Notes under the pieces: model-generated | Databases searched by the model: none | Told to the model about the DNA's origin: nothing | The model's input: the letters and a program-made list of their open reading frames with translations, nothing else | Shown: positions 51,643-62,500 of the stretch, in pieces | Layout: the number at the start of each line of letters is the position of its first letter | How positions within the stretch are numbered: the stretch's first letter is position 1 | Translations under genes and position numbers: made by a program | From: Vespula vulgaris | Lineage: Eukaryota > Arthropoda > Insecta > Hymenoptera > Vespidae | Direction: 5' to 3' | Length of the DNA stretch: 64,000 bases | Assembly: GCF_905475345.1 (NCBI RefSeq) | Contig: NC_066587.1 | Span: 15,359,558-15,423,557 of the forward strand

Positions 51643-53239
51643 CTGCGCATACGAATTGATAACATGTTATTGCGTATTATAATTAAAATGTATCTGGAAT
51701 TAAGCAAACAAGTCGATTAAATTAACAGTTAAAAAATAGAAAATCTTCACGGTTTACGAAATTATTAAAAAAAAAAGGAACGGAATAATATTTCAAAAGC
51801 TTTTTAAAAGCTTTTTATCATACGGAAACAATAATGCTGCGGGAGATAGAATGCTGCGGGGTCGCTTAAAAAATATTAAAATCAGCATTTGTATTCGTTC
51901 GTGAGAGCATCTATGCCGGAAGCTATCGACCGAGTGTACACAAGTGCCGGTAAAGTGCTATAACAGTCGTCGACACTTCGAAATTGCTGTGATTTACGAG
52001 GGCTACGATGAAGGGCGAACGAGAAGAGAGAAAAGGTAGCTTTCAACGGGGGGTCTTTTATCTGTAAAGCTACAACGGATAATTATTCTCCAGCGTGAAC
52101 ACCAATGGAACGGGGTTGAAGAGATAACTCGGGCCGAAGGAAACGAAGGAGAAGAAAGAGGACGAACGAGAGGTGGAAGGGGGTGCGGCTAGTAATGAAT
52201 CTCTACTCCGCAGTAAGGCACCTCCTCATTCTCTCTCTTTCACCCCTACTACCTTCTCACTCTATCTCTATCTCTGTTAGTGGCGGCGGTTTAACCCGAT
52301 TTTCAAGGGGACGAAGATTTGCGTAAAATCTTCCAAGCATTTTGTGGCTTCCGAGGGGGTTTCACATCAACGCGCCAATCATTCCCTTTCACCCTTATTT
52401 TCGTAGGAGTTGTAATCAACAGTGTAAGCTGTAAATCTTCCTAATGATAAGCGCAACGGAATGACTCTATTCACGATAATTTTATAATATTCAAAGAAAA
52501 CATTAAAAAATATATACGAGCATAAACTGACTGAATGTCTGTAATTTACTCGGCAACACTTCAACCCAAAACGCACTCCCATGTGACTCTCGATCGTAAT
52601 ATCATCGAAATATATCGAGTAAAACTAAAAGATGTATAAACACATCGTTGGTATTCCACTAACTCGATTGACGGTGCACACGAAGCGACACCAAAGCGAT
52701 CGAATGAGACGTGAGTTAACTGTTGACTATGGGAAGGCAAACTCACAGCATGAAAAGTAAGTTGATCGTCGTTTTCCCGACGACAACGTTCGGAAAGTCT
52801 AAGACTTTCGAGACAGCCGAGAAGCGAGTTGCCGGCGATCATTGGAGATTAGCCCGGATCAGACGTTTCGTGGTTGAGGCGTCGTTGCAGACTGAATACT
52901 CGTGATTTGAAGTGCGCTTGCGCGACAATGAGGGGCTACACAGAGCGACGAGGAGGAGAAAGAGATTGCAAGGGATTGCACGTTAGTCCGGGCAGGCGCA
53001 AGAATCACGAGCGGACAGTCGCGAGACCGCGGACTACCACCACCGTTTCGTCTCTTTTCTCATCTACTCTGGCCCGTCTCCCGTACCACGTTGATGTGTA
53101 CTTCGCGTTGGTATGCGTTACTCGCTTCGTTCCCTTACTCCCCATCTCTTCGTATGAAATTAACCCTTATCAAGTCTGTGTCTACCAGCAACGACGAAGA
53201 TAGGGATGCTTTCCCCACCTCGAGAGTCGTCCGGGCTTC

Positions 53240-53332
53240 TCCACCACCACCATCACCACCACCAGCAGTACCGCCACAACCAGCAGCATCAGCTCCATCG
53301 CCATCTCCTCCACCGTGACTACCACCACCACG
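53240..53332 (+). repeat. CCACCA-type trinucleotide repeat
   Basis: An imperfect CCA/CCG/CAG triplet run. In one frame it gives a Pro-rich open frame, but there is no matching exon structure, so it is treated as a repeat inside the CpG-rich intronic island. Confidence 0.75.
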
Positions 53333-53988
53333 CATCGCTTGTCGTTGGCAGCGAATAGAGAGCGGATTCTTTCCTCCTCCCGGGACTTATTGATCGGCCG
53401 CGCGATAAGAAGACACGAACGGCCGATTGGTCCCTTTTCCGGACATCTCGCAGGGTGCGCGTTTCCTTCTTCCATCACAATTCCGAGCTATCCTCGACAT
53501 GTTATCAAGAGCAAAAGCGATAAGCGTCACAGGAGCAGATCAAAAGGATCCTTTCAATTTTCCTTTGATAGACAGAATGGAAAACGCGCGGTCGTTCTCC
53601 AGATACCTATACATATACTTATATATATATATATATATATAAAAAAATACTATCGAATAGTAGATACATTCGAGTTGCAATCTTCGCGTTAACGCTATTA
53701 AATAAAAAGCTCTAAGAATTTATCGAATGGTTTTTCCTTTTTTTCCAATCCTTCTTTTTCCTTTTCGTAAAGAAGATTTCGAAATTCTCTGTCTCTTCGA
53801 ATTCATTCGTCGTCAACTAATGACGATTTTCGATAACAAACAATTTAATCTCATGTCGTTTATTAGACTCGCGAATACATCCCTCTCGGACAAAGTCCCT
53901 CGAGAATATTTGATTCCAATAATAGATGGATACAACGAATCGAGAAGGGGATCGGGCGGGTGTTGAAAGGGTTGTGGAGGTAGAGAGA

Positions 53989-54031
53989 GAGTGAGAGAAA
54001 GAGAGAGAGAGAAAGAGAGAGAAAGAGAGAG
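53989..54031. repeat. GA-rich purine tract
   Basis: AG/AAAG run inside the sba intron A-B. Confidence 0.92.
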
Positions 54032-54934
54032 AATGGAAAAGTGAGAGAACCGCAAAACACACGAAACGCACGAAGCACACGATGCGTCGCTCGTGAAATC
54101 GTTCGACGTTGGGACGTCGGAGTTTAACCAGCACGCATTACGCCGACGTGAGACAGGCATGATCGATCGACGAAGAAGGGGAAAATTGTTTACGAGTGGA
54201 AATTGTTTAAGAGGGCATAAAATCGTGAACGAGCATGCGCGAGCACGCCACAAAATGGGGATGGACGACGATTCTGCTCGAGTGTATAATGCATTTCCAC
54301 CACCCCATCATTGTAACGGTTTCATGACGGAATTCAATTTATATCGCCCAGTATGCTGTAATATCCTACACACCTCGAACACGATAATACCTACTACTCT
54401 TCCATGATTCGTTTATTTGGACTCTCTATTTTCTATCTACGATGTGTAATAGGTAAAACGATAGCAAATGGAATTTATGATATAAGTGTATAAAATATCA
54501 AGAGCAACCAATTCTCCCGTTCTACTTTTATACGCGTACGTTTAAAAGCTATTTTAACGTTCTCCTTGTCGACCGCTTCGTAGACGCTTTTTAATTTCAC
54601 TCTATCCATTGTACGGAAAGGAGGAGAAAACTGCTGCTGCTACTGCTGCTTTGCTACTACTACTATTATTACTACTACTATTACTAGTACTTATTCGAAA
54701 GCCACGAATTAAAATAACCATTATTACGAGTTAACGAGATAAGAGAGACGAACGATGAAACGAATTCTAGGAGAAATTCATTAAAAATTTTTCACGACTT
54801 TTCATCGAACGCGAGTGCTTCCCTTACCATTCATAGTTCGATTAGAAAACTTGTTTTTTCCAGAGTGCTCAAATATATTCGTAGATATATTTTATTGTGA
54901 AAAAAAAAAGAAAGAAGTCAGATAAAAAAAAAAG

Positions 54935-54992
54935 GAATAATAATAACAGTAACAGTCACGATAATAGTGATAATAATGATAATAATAATAAC

Positions 54993-55032
<40 letters not shown>

Positions 55033-55104
55033 GTATTAATAATAACAATGATGATGATGATGACGATGACAATGATCATAATAATGATGATGATAATAAT
55101 AATA
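54935..55104. repeat. (AAT)n/(GAT)n array in sba intron A-B
   Basis: 170 bases of AAT, GAT and ACA triplets. It yields poly-Asn/Asp and poly-Ile frames that are artefacts. Confidence 0.95.
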
Positions 55105-55928
55105 GACAGAAAGGCGTCGTTTCTCGCGAACGTAAAAGAGGAAAATGCACGTTGTAGGTGCACGCTTGAAACACGTAGAGGTAAAAAGAGAAAAAAAAAG
55201 AGAGAAATCACAAGACCCTTTCATTTCCCGTTTCTTCTCACCCTTATACCGATCTTCAAAGGGCAGGAATATCATTGAAGGGGTGAAGACTGCGATCTCT
55301 CTATCTTGTCCTCTCGACTACCTTGCATCAGCGCTTCGCGTCACTTTAGACGACCATAAGCGCAGACATTATCTTTCTCTCTCTCTCTCTTTTTCTATTT
55401 TCTTTTTGCTTTTTGCTTGCTCACGAGAACTTGCCATTGTTAAAAGATTTCCATAAAAATTTCTATAAACATTGCAATCGTCGACGTTTGACATTGTGCT
55501 TGCTTCGATTACTTTCAAAAATGCATTCTAAATACATTATACGATCGATCATTTGAAATATCGTGCGATGAGAGATATCTCCATAGATCATCGAATGATC
55601 AATCGAATAAGTATGAAACGAAATGCACAAAAAAATGAAATATTATTGTTACATGGAAAATATGAAGAAAAATAATTCGGCAAATCAATCGTGTACAAAT
55701 CAACGAATAAATCGAAATCCCATCACCGCCGCGTTTATTTTCGATAATGGCGAGATCGTTCCGTGGAAAATTTCAATTCACTCGCGTAACGACTTGTTGT
55801 CTCTGCGGATCGACAAACACGTGACCGGACGGGTATTAAGCGACGATTAATTATTACCTCGCCATTAACGCGAGCGTGCTTTTCACTAATCACATTCTCG
55901 TCGTCCTTTTAATATCGAACGAGCGAAC

Positions 55929-55934
55929 ATGAAG

Positions 55935-55965
<31 letters not shown>

Positions 55966-55985
55966 GAGAGAGAGAGAATGAGAGA
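55929..55985. repeat. GA-rich purine tract
   Basis: AG/AAAG run; similar runs lie at 56228-56262 and 56660-56722. Confidence 0.92.
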
Positions 55986-56225
55986 GGAAGAATTGCAAAA
56001 CGTGAGCATGGGTGCTAGAATTTAATTTGAACGTACAATTATAATTTCAGTGATTTTGAGAGAGAAAGCGACGGAGAGAGAGAGAGAGAGAGCAACGAAA
56101 GAACAGCTGTGGCAGCAACCAACGACGAGTCCTTGCACGACGAGCTAGACGCTTCGAGTAACAGCCGTTTAATTAACGAGATGAGAGGAGGAGTAAAGAA
56201 ACAAAAAATAATAAGAAGGAACGAG

Positions 56226-56263
<38 letters not shown>

Positions 56264-57330
56264 GAAAAAAAATACAGGCGCGGTCGTCCGACGGTTAGGA
56301 TTTGGTAATGAAAATCCCGTGGAGAATTCGCTGCCGGTGGTAATACATCATTCCTCCCCACCACCTTCAGCTTCTACCCCCACCACGTATCTCTCAGTAT
56401 TCGAAGGTTTAATGTCATCGCGCGAAAAGAGGGTACGGTCTGGCTGTTCACTAATGCCGCAATTTCGCCTTCTCTTTCTCTCTCTCTCTCTCTTTCTCTC
56501 TCTATCTCGCCCATTCTTTCTCTCTCGTTCTTTCGCTTCCTTCCAAGGCGACGAATTTTTTCCTAATGATCATTCCCCCGACCGTCGGAAGGAGAAAAAC
56601 TTTTGGTCTTCCTCCAATAAGAGTTGGCACGTGTTCCGATGTTCACTGGAGGATACGACGAGATAGAAAGAGAGAGAGAAAAAGAGAAAGAAAAAAGAAA
56701 AAGAGAGAGAGAGAAAGAGAAAGGTCGAATAAACGCGCGATGGTCTTCTATGTGGCGACGACTCGGCTTACAGGCGAAAAACTTTGTTAATACGCGACGA
56801 ATCGATCGAAGAAAAGTTTCTTTAACTTCTCCCAGAATCACACGTTATATGTGTTCGTAACTAAAGCATTAAAAGTTCACACTGATTGATCACCAATTCG
56901 TTCCTAAAGACGAAAGTAATATGGATTGGATTATTCGTGATTTAGAAAGAGCTTACTTATCAAATTGCACGCGGTAAAATGTACGATGATCGATAAGATC
57001 CATCGTTCCTTGTAATTTCTTAAACCCTTCCGGTATATATTATCTAAAAAGAAAATTCAATAATTTCTTTCTTTCCTCACTTTCTTATAAGAGAAACAAT
57101 TATCATATGAGAATTTATTATTATATGTTTCAATACTGGACTGGACTCGGTATTAAAAAACTCCATATTAGAAAAATTGATTGAACGATATATACTCTAA
57201 GGAACTTTAAGAACTTAAGATCCAATCCATCTAATCACTTTTTTTCGAAAGAGTAACCATATGTTTCTAAAGAAAAAACAAAGAAAAAAACAACACAAGA
57301 AGAAACGAATAATCGGAAATATCGGCGTAC

Positions 57331-57568
57331 CTTTTCTGGTTTTGTCCGGCGAGGTGGGCGAGTCGGCGTGAATCGGTGCCGCTGCTGTCGGCGCTGCCGT
57401 CGACGACGTTGGTCCAGAAGATAACGTCGAAGGGGAGACCGGCAAGGTACAGGAGGCGGCAACAGGGCTGGCTGCTGCGCTCGGTAGCAAAAGTTTCCTC
57501 TTATGGTTGCAGAGCTTGGTCATCTCTCGCGTCTTGCCCTGATCCGGGCTCCAAGGTCGCGTTGCAAT
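57331..57568 (-). CDS. sba: sba exon A: end of MBD region and basic motif
   Basis: A 238-nt exon of 79 codons plus one base. The acceptor is a clear pyrimidine tract ending TTTTGCAG with AG at 57570-57569, and the donor is AAAAG|GTACGC with GT at 57330-57329. It opens in phase 0 with IATRPWSPDQGKTREMTKLC and continues NHKRKLLLP. The TKLCNHKRK block matches the segment just after the MBD in vertebrate MBD5 and MBD6 and is the best evidence for the family. The rest is a low-complexity A/S/T/P linker ending PDKTRK. The exon ends in phase 1; its last G joins the first two bases of exon B to make an Asp codon. The MBD fold itself must be encoded upstream. An upstream start inside this block is unlikely because the frame is entered through the acceptor. 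Confidence 0.86.
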
Positions 57569-58170
57569 CTGCAAAAGAAGAAGAAAATACGGGACGCATT
57601 ACTCACAGATTCTCTTTCTTTCTCTCTTTCTTTCTCTGTCTCTCCGGTTTTTTTCTCTTTCATTTTATCTTTATCTTTATCTTTCACTCTCGACTCTACC
57701 CATAACGCTCTCTTGCCTTCGTATGTAACCCCATAAAGATCAAATCAAAATAAAAAAGCAACTGCTTCTGGCATTGATTCAAACGACCTTCGTCGCTGGA
57801 TGCCGCGACGTGTTACAGAAACAACAAAAATATTGAAGAGGGAAACGCGAGAAAGCTGTCCGAGATTGAAAAACGTATATTTATGAGCTATAACACGCAC
57901 TCTCCCGTGAGCACTGGTCTGCTATAATTATGCTGACGAGATAGAATGCCTCCGTTTCTTAACACTCCGCCTGCTACAGAATGAAGACTGAGATTTATTA
58001 GTTTCTTCGGGAACTAAATAATATATTTTTGCTTAAAAATTTATATATATATATTATAAATCTTTAATTAACTGATATTAATATAACCAAAAGTTAGTTT
58101 TCATCCTTAAGATGATGAATAAAATTAAAGATATGTATATTTATTAATTTATAAATTACCCTTTTTCATT

Positions 58171-58175
<5 letters not shown>

Positions 58176-58211
<36 letters not shown>
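58176..58211. repeat. (TA)n microsatellite
   Basis: Pure TA run. Confidence 0.95.
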
Positions 58212-58214
<3 letters not shown>

Positions 58215-59068
58215 ATCAAAAGAATACGTAGTTAGCACTTCCCTGCTCGCAATCACGAAAAGAGATACGATTTATTTATTTACCCGAGCTCGACGAGCTC
58301 GTCGACGATGACGACCATAAAAAGAGGAAATCTCGAGCTAAGTATGTCGCTCGGAAGCAAGCTCTCGTCTTCTCTTGGGAGAAGAGAGAAACCACATCTC
58401 TCGTGAAGCGGTTACGTAAACGTCTCCAGGATCAGGGGCGTCTCTTGCTTTATATGTGTGAAAGCCGAGGTAATCTTTCCGTTCGTCGATTTCCACGCGC
58501 GTCGCCATAATTGGCGAATGTTCGTGTTGAATGATCAGAAAATGAGAAACGTCAAATTGTTCTAAAGAACGATGTTTCAAAGAAAGAAAAAAAAATACAG
58601 AAGTATTTTTATTTATTATTCGAAATATTTCATTTTCTCATATTCGATTGAAATAACAAATCAATTTCTTATGATATTAGCGCGTAAGTATTAATATTTA
58701 TAATATCTACGATAAACTTATACTTTTAATTATTTTTCATTCAATAAACTTATAATTTGAGCATGAAGAGGAAAGAAAAAGAAATAAAAAAAACTTGGGA
58801 GCAATTTTCTCGAATATTCTCGAGAGAATCGATAATCGGCGTGGGTGGTAACGTCGTTGATGATCGATGCAGGACGCTCGCATAGTTAAAACGTATCCAA
58901 GTTGGAAGGCCGATGTCCGTAATGGCCGTGCAAGCTCCTCCACCGTGTTACGTGTCAGTCTAAGAGACGTTTCTCGGCAATTTACGACTGCGAACGCGGT
59001 ATCATTACGACGCATCGTAAATAAGATAATACTGGTCGGTGCATAGACCTATGGAAGAGTAAGTACGG

Positions 59069-59071
59069 ATG

Positions 59072-59118
<47 letters not shown>

Positions 59119-59260
59119 ACACACATATATATACACATATATACACACACTGACGTGATTGAAAATTATACATGGATATTTACATACATACATATATATA
59201 ATATATAATATATATATAATATATAATATATATAAAATATATATAATATATATGTGTGTG
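59069..59260. repeat. TA/CA and TA-rich array
   Basis: A TA run with CACA parts (59069-59150), then a second TA/ATAT array (59191-59260). Confidence 0.92.
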
Positions 59261-60614
59261 TATATGAAAGTTAAATCGTTTACGATATATAATTCAGTTC
59301 CCGCGATGTCGACGATTCGGCGAACGGCATTTACGTCGGCACTTATATTATGAGATATGTACTCGTAATAAGATTTAATCTACCCATACGATTTAACCAT
59401 CTTCCCATCACTCTAAAGATTTGACATTTTCGTGCAAACTAAAGATTCCTATCGTATCTTATGATATTCAAATTTACATAAAAATACATTTAATAATGTA
59501 TATATCTTTCTTAAAGGAATACTCGGTAATATAAAATAAATATCATCTCGATATACATTTTCTTTTTTTTTTCTTTATACAGTTTAATGATATGAAATGT
59601 TGTGTGACATGTAACAAAAAAAAAAAGGAAAAAGACAAAAAACCAATTCCAGAGCAGAATTTTATTTCTTTACGGAGACTATAGCACGTTATACTTTTAC
59701 ACCGACAGACTCGGTGCATCGAGGTTCACATTAACTAAGAACGACCTGAATACGATGTCGAGATTATACGATTGCGCGCTCGACGGCCTTGATGCTAAGT
59801 CCTCGAGTTGATGGTGTAATGACGTTTGCTGGCAGTTAACTCAATCAGAACGTGTTTCTCCGACCGGTTTATTATTCATTCTAGTCTGCCGACTCTTGTT
59901 GAGAGAAAGAATTACAATGTAGTTGACGATGAATAAACCGATCGGTGAATATTATGGAAAATCATTAAGGAAAAATAATTTCTACAAAGATACTAATAGC
60001 ATTTTTAGGATTACGAAAAATTCAAAAGTTATTAATAACGATCCAACAAATTCTAATTTTTATTGAAAATAATCGATCACCGATGTACCAAAACGCATTA
60101 GTAATTACAATGAAGACATCAATTTTTTTTATATTTTCCTATATATCACGAAGAAACATTAAATAAAATAAATCATATTTCACGGACACTTGAAAAAAAT
60201 CAAAAATGTATTCATTCTAAATTCAACTTTCGTTCGTTCGTTCGTTCGTTCAATCTCCGTTAAAACGGTATTTGTTCTGGCCTTTGTTATATACATCTAT
60301 TGAATCATGGATCTTCGAGTTCGTTCCGAGACCGTAATTTGGATCTTTGCCAAAAAATGTTAAATTCCGGTTTATTTTGCGAGCGACGAGATTAAGATGC
60401 AGGGACAGTATCGTCCGACCCTAATAAATATCTGGGAAATAAATTACTCTTTTACAAACTTACAAATGTAACCAATGGAAAATGAAATGTTATTTTCTCA
60501 TGGGATTATTTTTAAACGGACGATGAATATTTATAGATTAAACCTCGTTGATCCGATTAACGATATTCTTTCTTCTCAAACCTCATCATCAGATACAATC
60601 ACTTTACTGGGCAG

Positions 60615-60667
60615 TAATAATAATAATGATGATGATGATAATGATGATGATGATGATAATAATAATA
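60615..60667. repeat. (AAT)n/(GAT)n microsatellite
   Basis: Mixed AAT and GAT triplets. Confidence 0.94.
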
Positions 60668-61438
60668 GGAAGAGCGATACGGGAAGCTCGGTACTTTAAA
60701 TGGATTAATCTCACACTCGTACGGAACAAATAATCGGGTTAAGCGGCGGAAGTTGCGATTTTGTTCTTCTTTTTGCGGTAAATGAGATGTATTTTCCTTT
60801 CCAAGATCGCTTTAACGTCTCCTTACGGATGAATAATTGAGATGGTCTTTGTTTTCGCAAAAAAAGAGAAAAAAAAAGAAAAAAAAAATAAGAAAGAAAA
60901 AGAAAAATACGAATAAAGTTGATAGCTAACGAAGTATTATAAATCACGGGAGTAAATGATACAGCGTTTGGTGTCATTTCCAAGAAATCTCGTTCTAGCT
61001 GATACGCTGATACAGCGTAAGCATAATTATGGTAATTCGATGGATCAGTTTGAGAAGGACTTTATCGTTTCGAGGTAAAATCACATAAGAGCATTGAAGA
61101 GATAAAAAAGAAAAAAGGTTATCTTTTTTCTTTTTTTTTCTTTTTCGTCGAATCGAATCAATACGAACAATAATAATATCATACATTTAAAACGAATAAA
61201 TCAATGGACGTATCCAACAAACTTTGCTCGCTAAATTTAAATACCGATGATCCATGAAAGCTGTCGTTGTCGTAGTCGTTGTCGTCGGAGCAAGTAGTAT
61301 TTTTATTCGAGGGAAATAAATCAAGGTAGCGTTCGATGAAACGTCGTCGTCGGTAGAGTCGAGGGGTCCAATCAAGAGGGACCTTAACGCTTCTCTCCTT
61401 GGGATGAGCTTCCTCTTTCTCTTTCTCTCTTACATATT

Positions 61439-61525
61439 CACTCACTTACTCGTTCGCTCACTCACTCGCTCGCTCGCTCACTCACTCACTCACTCACTCA
61501 CTCACTCACTCACTCACTCACTCAT
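61439..61525. repeat. (CTCA)n microsatellite
   Basis: Tetranucleotide array with CTCG variants on its left side and a pure CTCA core of about 12 units. Confidence 0.95.
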
Positions 61526-61734
61526 TCTCTCATCCCTCTTAAGGCGCTTTCCCATCTTCGTCCTTCTGCGTCGTTAAATTAAATTTATGCCAGTCTCGTT
61601 GCGGGCGCGCATACGCGCGCTCTTACGTTTATCTTTATTGCGCGACATTACACTGAATTAACGTAACAAGGCTATTAGTCCGCGATTTTATGACTTTAAT
61701 TCCGATAGGAGGACCGCTCGCAAATTGGCTCTCT

Positions 61735-61750
61735 CCTCTCTCTCTCTCTT

Positions 61751-61782
<32 letters not shown>
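61735..61782. repeat. (CT)n microsatellite
   Basis: CT run with TTT slips. Confidence 0.94.
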
Positions 61783-61784
<2 letters not shown>

Positions 61785-62128
61785 GGACAATAACGCATCT
61801 CGCGAGCCCAATCCAAAACGACACAGGGCACCGATACTTTCCTCGTACGTGCCTGTCGGCGATATTCGCCCACTCGAATCGCTTACGAGCCAGAAAGATC
61901 CGCTTACGGCCGCTCTGTGATTGAAACTATACTTTGCCGTCCGTCCGAGGGAACGCATCTTACAAACCTTCGATTCACTTATTTTACAATCAATTGTAAT
62001 TGATAACAACAAAGGGAAAACGCGAAATTTTACGAGTGACTTTTATTTCAAATATTAACGAAAAAAATCGACGACCTAGAAATTTTAACATGATTTCCGT
62101 ATCATTACTTTTAATATCACTACGTATG

Positions 62129-62131
<3 letters not shown>

Positions 62132-62178
<47 letters not shown>
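62132..62178. repeat. (TA)n microsatellite
   Basis: Pure TA run. Confidence 0.95.
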
Positions 62179-62179
<1 letters not shown>

Positions 62180-62419
62180 TCTTCCATTTCCTTTCTACGT
62201 TCCGACAGAAGACGAACGCGTTTTCGAGGATCGGAAATAATTCAGAACGTTCCGCGAGTCGCACTACGAATCCAATGCTTGAAATCTTCGTTCCTATGCT
62301 CTCTTGCTTCCTTCCTTCCTTCCTTTATTCCTTTACCCTTCTAACCAACCCGGAAGGATGGTGGTGGTAGCCGCGATAAATTCCAGATGCGAAAATTAAT
62401 GTCTCGCATGGGGCGATAC

Positions 62420-62500
62420 TCTCTCTTTCTCTCTCTTTCTCTCTCTCTCTCTCTTTCTCTATCTACCTATCTCTCTCTATTTCTCTCTATTTCTCTCGTT
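62420..62500. repeat. CT-rich pyrimidine tract
   Basis: CT runs with CTAT interruptions. Confidence 0.92.

Larger units (their letters stand above)
52000..54400. promoter_or_regulatory. GC- and CpG-rich island inside intron A-B
   Basis: This block is clearly richer in G+C and CpG than the rest of the non-coding window and has few long microsatellites. On the minus strand a perfect donor (GCT|GTGAGT, GT at 52746-52745) follows a 32-codon ATG-started frame beginning at 52842 that ends in phase 0 and could join exon C. On the plus strand a donor-like AAAAGTAAGT lies at about 52755. The block could be an internal promoter with an alternative first exon, or a divergent non-coding transcript. The evidence is composition and splice motifs only. 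Confidence 0.3.
51643..57330 (-). other. sba intron A-B, 5.7 kb
   Basis: The long intron between exons A and B, inferred from matching phase-1 borders. It contains no coding block I can join in frame. Its left part (52.0-54.4 kb) is unusually GC-rich and CpG-rich and holds a CCACCA run. The right part is AT-rich with several GA, CT and AAT/GAT microsatellites and a CTG/ACT run (54630-54688). Confidence 0.75.
40436..57568 (-). other. sba: Gene span: MBD5/6 orthologue (six-banded), 5' end missing
   Basis: This span covers all recognisable exons of one minus-strand gene. Assignment to MBD5/MBD6 (Drosophila six-banded) rests on four landmarks in the family's order: the EMTKLCNHKRK block that follows the MBD in vertebrate MBD5/6, a KKRKTNPQTVASML block like the one in the middle of MBD5/6, a PWWP domain, and a C-terminal LENAIQEAMAELDKIS helix. 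Exons A+B+C+E+F+G total 6228 nt, exactly 2076 codons including the stop. A+B+C+D total 6450 nt, also a whole number of codons. Known family role: a nuclear, chromatin-bound PR-DUB subunit; the MBD of this family is reported not to need methylated CpG. No start codon is assigned because exon A opens directly at a splice acceptor in phase 0, so at least one upstream exon with the MBD core is missing from what I can see. Confidence 0.9.

Noticed and set aside
53091..53318. Plus-strand Pro-rich frame ending in PPPSPPP-type repeats
   Set aside because: It follows from the CCACCA repeat; no splice context or homology.
54897..55157. Poly-Asn/Asp and poly-Ile frames
   Set aside because: They are translations of the AAT/GAT array inside the sba intron.
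58338..58580. 80-codon minus-strand frame as a possible upstream sba exon
   Set aside because: It contains none of the MBD motifs and I found no phase-0 donor linking it to exon A.
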